Assembly (NCBI GenBank): GCA_963082975.1
Contig: OY720348.1
Coordinates: 21,567,146-21,631,145 of the forward strand
Reading direction: 5' to 3'
From: Labia minor
Taxonomy: Eukaryota > Arthropoda > Insecta > Dermaptera > Spongiphoridae
DNA length: 64,000 bases
Shown in pieces: positions 60,860-64,000 of this stretch. The notes under the pieces were generated by a model. The model searched no databases and was not told the origin of the DNA. It worked only from the letters and a program-made list of their open reading frames with translations. The translations under genes and the position numbers were made by a program. Positions within the stretch are counted from its first letter, which is position 1; every line of letters begins with the position of its first letter.

Positions 60860-61242
60860 TTTGAATATTTAAAAACAAAAATTTAAAAATGACAGTATTT
60901 TTGTTGAGAGTAAGATTCGATATATCGTATGTCATGATATGGTATCGAATATATCGATATATTTTTCTCTAGATCTTATCTTATCTTATTATGCTAGCTA
61001 AAATTGTATATATGTATTTATCTATATATCATGGTTCTCAAAAACCGCTCTAACGATTTTTTTCAAATTCACACTAGATATAGTATTTATAAAGAAAAAT
61101 TAAGTTTTATTGATGATATCTCTTGAAACATACAGCTTCATTATTAATTTCTTAATTGAAAATTATATATGGAAAACGTCAAAATTTTTAATACTGCCTG
61201 CTAAGACAGTAAAAAAATGACAATTTTTTATCTAAATACATA
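60860..61242. other. Upstream region of the crotonase gene with a family 2 repeat end
   Basis: The minus-strand promoter should lie just right of 60859, but no core motif can be singled out in this A+T-rich sequence. 61060-61210 is a family 2 repeat on the plus strand. It ends in the hairpin ACTGCCTGCTAAGACAGT at 61193-61210. Confidence 0.5.
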
Positions 61243-61320
61243 TAGTCCAGCGGTTGGACTGATGTTTTAACGAGTGGATTTCGTCGGTTCGAAACTCGCC
61301 GGGTGAATCGTTATTTAAAA
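61243..61320 (+). repeat. tRNA-like sequence, possible SINE head
   Basis: TAGTCCAGCGGTTGGAC resembles an A box region, and GTCGGTTCGAAACTCGCCG closely resembles a B box. The cloverleaf does not close well, so an intact tRNA gene is unlikely. Confidence 0.5.
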
Positions 61321-61339
61321 ATGAAAATAATGATTTTGT

Positions 61340-61590
61340 TATTTTTTTTTCTTTTTATCTATTGTTTACTTTTTAATAAATTACTATTCTATATTTATTT
61401 ATTCATTGTTCTTTTATTAATAAAGTTTTAGATAGTTTTATAAGTTTTAATATTTTTTCAATAAAATATTATTCAATATATTTATTAATATTATTTTATT
61501 TATTATTATTGAGTACCCGAAGTTCCATTCATTTTAATCAGATTGATGCAATGATGCAACAGTTAATAATTGTAATATTGTAATAAATTT
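61340..61590 (+). repeat. Family 3 repeat, copy 2
   Basis: CATTGTTCTTTTATTAATAA, ATTATTGAGTACCCGAAGTT and CCATTCATTTTAATCAGATT match 2860-3175. It directly follows the tRNA-like head at 61243, so the two may be one SINE. Confidence 0.6.
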
Positions 61591-61698
61591 CTATCTTGAA
61601 AATTGTTACATATTATTCAGGATATTTTAAAAACTATTTCTTTCTTTAATTAATATTCATTTTTTCTATAAGTCAGATATATTTCCAAATATTAAATA

Positions 61699-62188
61699 AT
61701 TTTTGAAGTGAAAACTTCTTTAGCGGCGTTGAGCACTTTTGCGGGATGGGGAAAAAGTATAGAACTCGCGTGATCGTGACCAACACCATGAAACCATCTG
61801 CTTTCAAATTTCTTATAACAGAGCGCGAAATTTGAATTGTCATTAGAACTGTTTTATAAATTATCTCTAACATATAAATATATATTTATTATGTAAAGTT
61901 CATTTCATATATACATATATAATCAAAATTATACGAAATGAACTTCACATAATAAATATATATTTTATGTTAGAGATAAGAATTATAAAACAGTTCGTAT
62001 TGCAATATTTTAAACAAAGTTGTGTATTTATATATATATAAATATAAGTTACAAATTTGTTTAAAATATATGTTTAAAATAATATATAAGTTATATATAT
62101 ATACATGCATATGAAATTCATCTTTCTCGTGAAATAGCGCGAATTTCGTCTGTTTTAAAATTTCTTACGCAGAAGTTTTCACTTCTGT
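61699..62188. mobile_element. Foldback-like element beginning with the 75-bp block
   Basis: It starts with the block identical to 15781-15855. Near 62165 lies AGAAGTTTTCACTTCTG, the complement of the opening GAAGTGAAAACTTCT. In between, 61846-61996 is a palindrome with about 70-bp arms (GAACTGTTTTATAAATTAT mirrored by ATAATTATAAAACAGTTC, allowing one difference). Confidence 0.6.
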
Positions 62189-62334
62189 CGGCCAGTCCCA
62201 CGACTGCCAATTTTGCTTTTTTAATTCCGAAAAGCTGCAAAGCACGTTTTTTTGTCTTTAGTTTGTTTTATAACCACTTGGGGCGCTAAACAGTTTTTCA
62301 AAAAAACACTATAGAAAAAAAATATATGTACCTA

Positions 62335-62580
62335 TATATTATATATTTATGTATTATTGAGGAGCACAAGTTCATTAATTTTAATCAGATTGATGCAAAT
62401 GTGTAACATTTAATAATTGTAATAAATAATTAAAGAATTGTGTATCAATATTTTTTAAAGGGTAGAGCGAGAGCTCGGTGTCCCAGGTATTAATATTACC
62501 AGCCAAATCCAATAATAATGAATCATTTTTTTTAACTTAAGTACCGAGCCGAGGCTCGGGGTCCCGGTACTATATATTTA
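62335..62580 (+). repeat. Family 3 repeat, copy 3, with a GC palindrome
   Basis: ATTTAATAATTGTAATAAAT and AAAGAATTGTGTATC match 3080-3125. The end GAGCTCGGTGTCCCAGGTA is echoed at 62553 by GGCTCGGGGTCCCGGTAC. CCGAGCCGAGGCTCGG (62545-62560) is a perfect palindrome. Confidence 0.6.
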
Positions 62581-63377
62581 TGATGAAAGATATTTTCGAA
62601 AATTTATCTTATCTTAAGTTTAATAATATTTATGAGAATAAAACAATAATTAAATAATATATATATATATATATATATATTAAAAATTTATGTAGAAATA
62701 GTCGATTCTAAGGACATGGACGTAAGAATGGGTTCATGTTTCTTCCATCCCTCTTTGAAGAATGCAATTTTTAAATTTATTTTTTTTTTCATTTTTAGAA
62801 AATATTAATGAGTTTTATTTTTAAAAAAAAACTATAAAAAGTCATAGTTGGATATCTATTTTATGACCAGGGAAATACTAACAGAAAATGAAGTGCTTAT
62901 GGTTGTCCAACTTAATAAATTTTTGTGTTTATATATTTATAATAAACTAGTAATAAATAATATAAAATTCCTTTTCTTAGTCAACTTTTCGATGCAAGTA
63001 AGGAGTGGTACAATGGATTCAGTTAGGATTTAATTCAAAATTCAATATTTGCCTGGTTTCTATGATATGTGAATAAAAATTATATTTAAATAATTGTAAT
63101 AAGTTATAAATAAATGACTAATAAGTAGCTCTAATAATATTAAATAATGATATTCCCTTTAACTACCTAATCACAAGAATAAATTTATGAACGGATTTGG
63201 GCTTTGTTTTTATAACTTAAAATAGAAAAATATATAAATGTTTTTATTATTTAGTTGATATATAATTCATAAATTTAATATTTCTATTTAAAAAAATAGC
63301 ATTTTCTAGTTTAAGTTTTTATCATAATTTCTCTTGTAGTTTACTATAATAATTTAAAAATTATATCATAAATAATA

Positions 63378-63413
<36 letters not shown>

Positions 63414-64000
63414 TAATTCAATTCCAAATAAAAATTACCGAAATCGGCATTGATATTGGAATAAGTGTAATTATCTACCACGAAGAATCGAAATTAAAAT
63501 TTGCAAAATATTTAAGACAAAAATCAGGTTGAAATACCATTTTCGATCAAAAATAGTTTTATATCCTATACTCTGACTTTTGTAAAAATTGCATAAATCT
63601 ATGTCTTTTTAAGAACAAATTTAGGTACAACACATCTGTTCGTTATTAAAGAGAGAAATATGTTTGTAATATATTTGTCGGAGGATTGTCTCTTGACCAA
63701 CTAATTTTGTACTTTCGAAATATTTTTCTAAAAAGGGCTCTAGGATATTAATGACCCTAGCCCCTGGCCCTTCTCATCAGAGGGAAAAAAGGAGAAGTTG
63801 CACAATCATTAAATATTGAAAGATTTCCAGCCGTTTAAAAGCTATTGGAATGATTTTTTATAGTATTATTACTAAAATATTCTTTTAAATTAATGCATCA
63901 TTATAATATATGTAAATTGATTTAGAAATTTTTTTAAATAAATAAATCAATAGGTTGACTTGATAATTTCCATCCGATGGTAATCATGGTCAATCATGAA
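62581..64000. other. No gene recognised
   Basis: (TA)n lies at 62658-62681 and 63382-63411. 62695-62760 and 62840-63030 are slightly less A+T-rich and open in one plus frame, without motifs. 63640-63790 is moderately rich in G+C, with nothing recognised. Confidence 0.45.

Noticed and set aside
61243-61320. Intact tRNA gene
   Set aside because: A- and B-box words are present, but the acceptor and anticodon stems do not pair convincingly.
62848-63033. Plus-strand frame of 61 codons
   Set aside because: An acceptor-like TTCTTAG precedes a short alternative frame, but there is no homology, donor or partner exon.

Overview
The window is spliced eukaryotic DNA, strongly A+T-rich, with many (TA)n and (CA)n microsatellites and a dense, mostly decayed population of short non-autonomous transposons. 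The gene content, the exon-intron structure and the style of LINE and SINE remnants suggest an invertebrate, most likely an arthropod. I cannot name the species.

Two protein-coding genes can be supported. The first, on the plus strand (36305-57253), is the 3' part of a giant atypical cadherin of the Fat/FAT4 type (Drosophila ft). Seventeen exons join with consistent phase and GT-AG boundaries into 3,386 codons plus a stop. They encode about 18-19 cadherin repeats, four EGF repeats, a laminin-G domain, a degenerate EGF, a second laminin-G domain, one membrane span and a cytoplasmic tail of about 570 residues ending in EEYV. The first visible exon starts at the end of a cadherin repeat, so the signal peptide and roughly the first half of the cadherin array are missing. 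The second gene, on the minus strand (60859-59320), is a complete five-exon crotonase-family (enoyl-CoA hydratase/isomerase-like) gene of 262 codons with a presequence-like N-terminus. The two genes converge, with about 2.1 kb between their stop codons.

The first 36 kb holds no recognisable exon. It is either a very long ft intron or intergenic DNA. It carries: six main copies, plus one scrambled cluster, of a ~600-bp element with hairpins at both ends and a central CA microsatellite, resembling Helentron-derived HINE/DINE-1 elements; several hAT-like MITE families, five copies with exact 8-bp target duplications; two TA-flanked mariner-like elements; two long-inverted-repeat elements; tRNA-derived SINE-like sequences; three 3' ends of one LINE; and a near-identical inverted duplication (28575-29092 versus 29807-30340) whose left side is rearranged around a HINE-like insertion. 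The ft introns and the right flank carry more of the same families. A 75-bp block identical at 15781 and 61699 stands out among otherwise diverged repeats.

No rRNA gene, intact tRNA gene, CRISPR array, prophage or bacterial-type operon was seen. Splice sites and repeat ends were read by eye; no search or alignment program was run.
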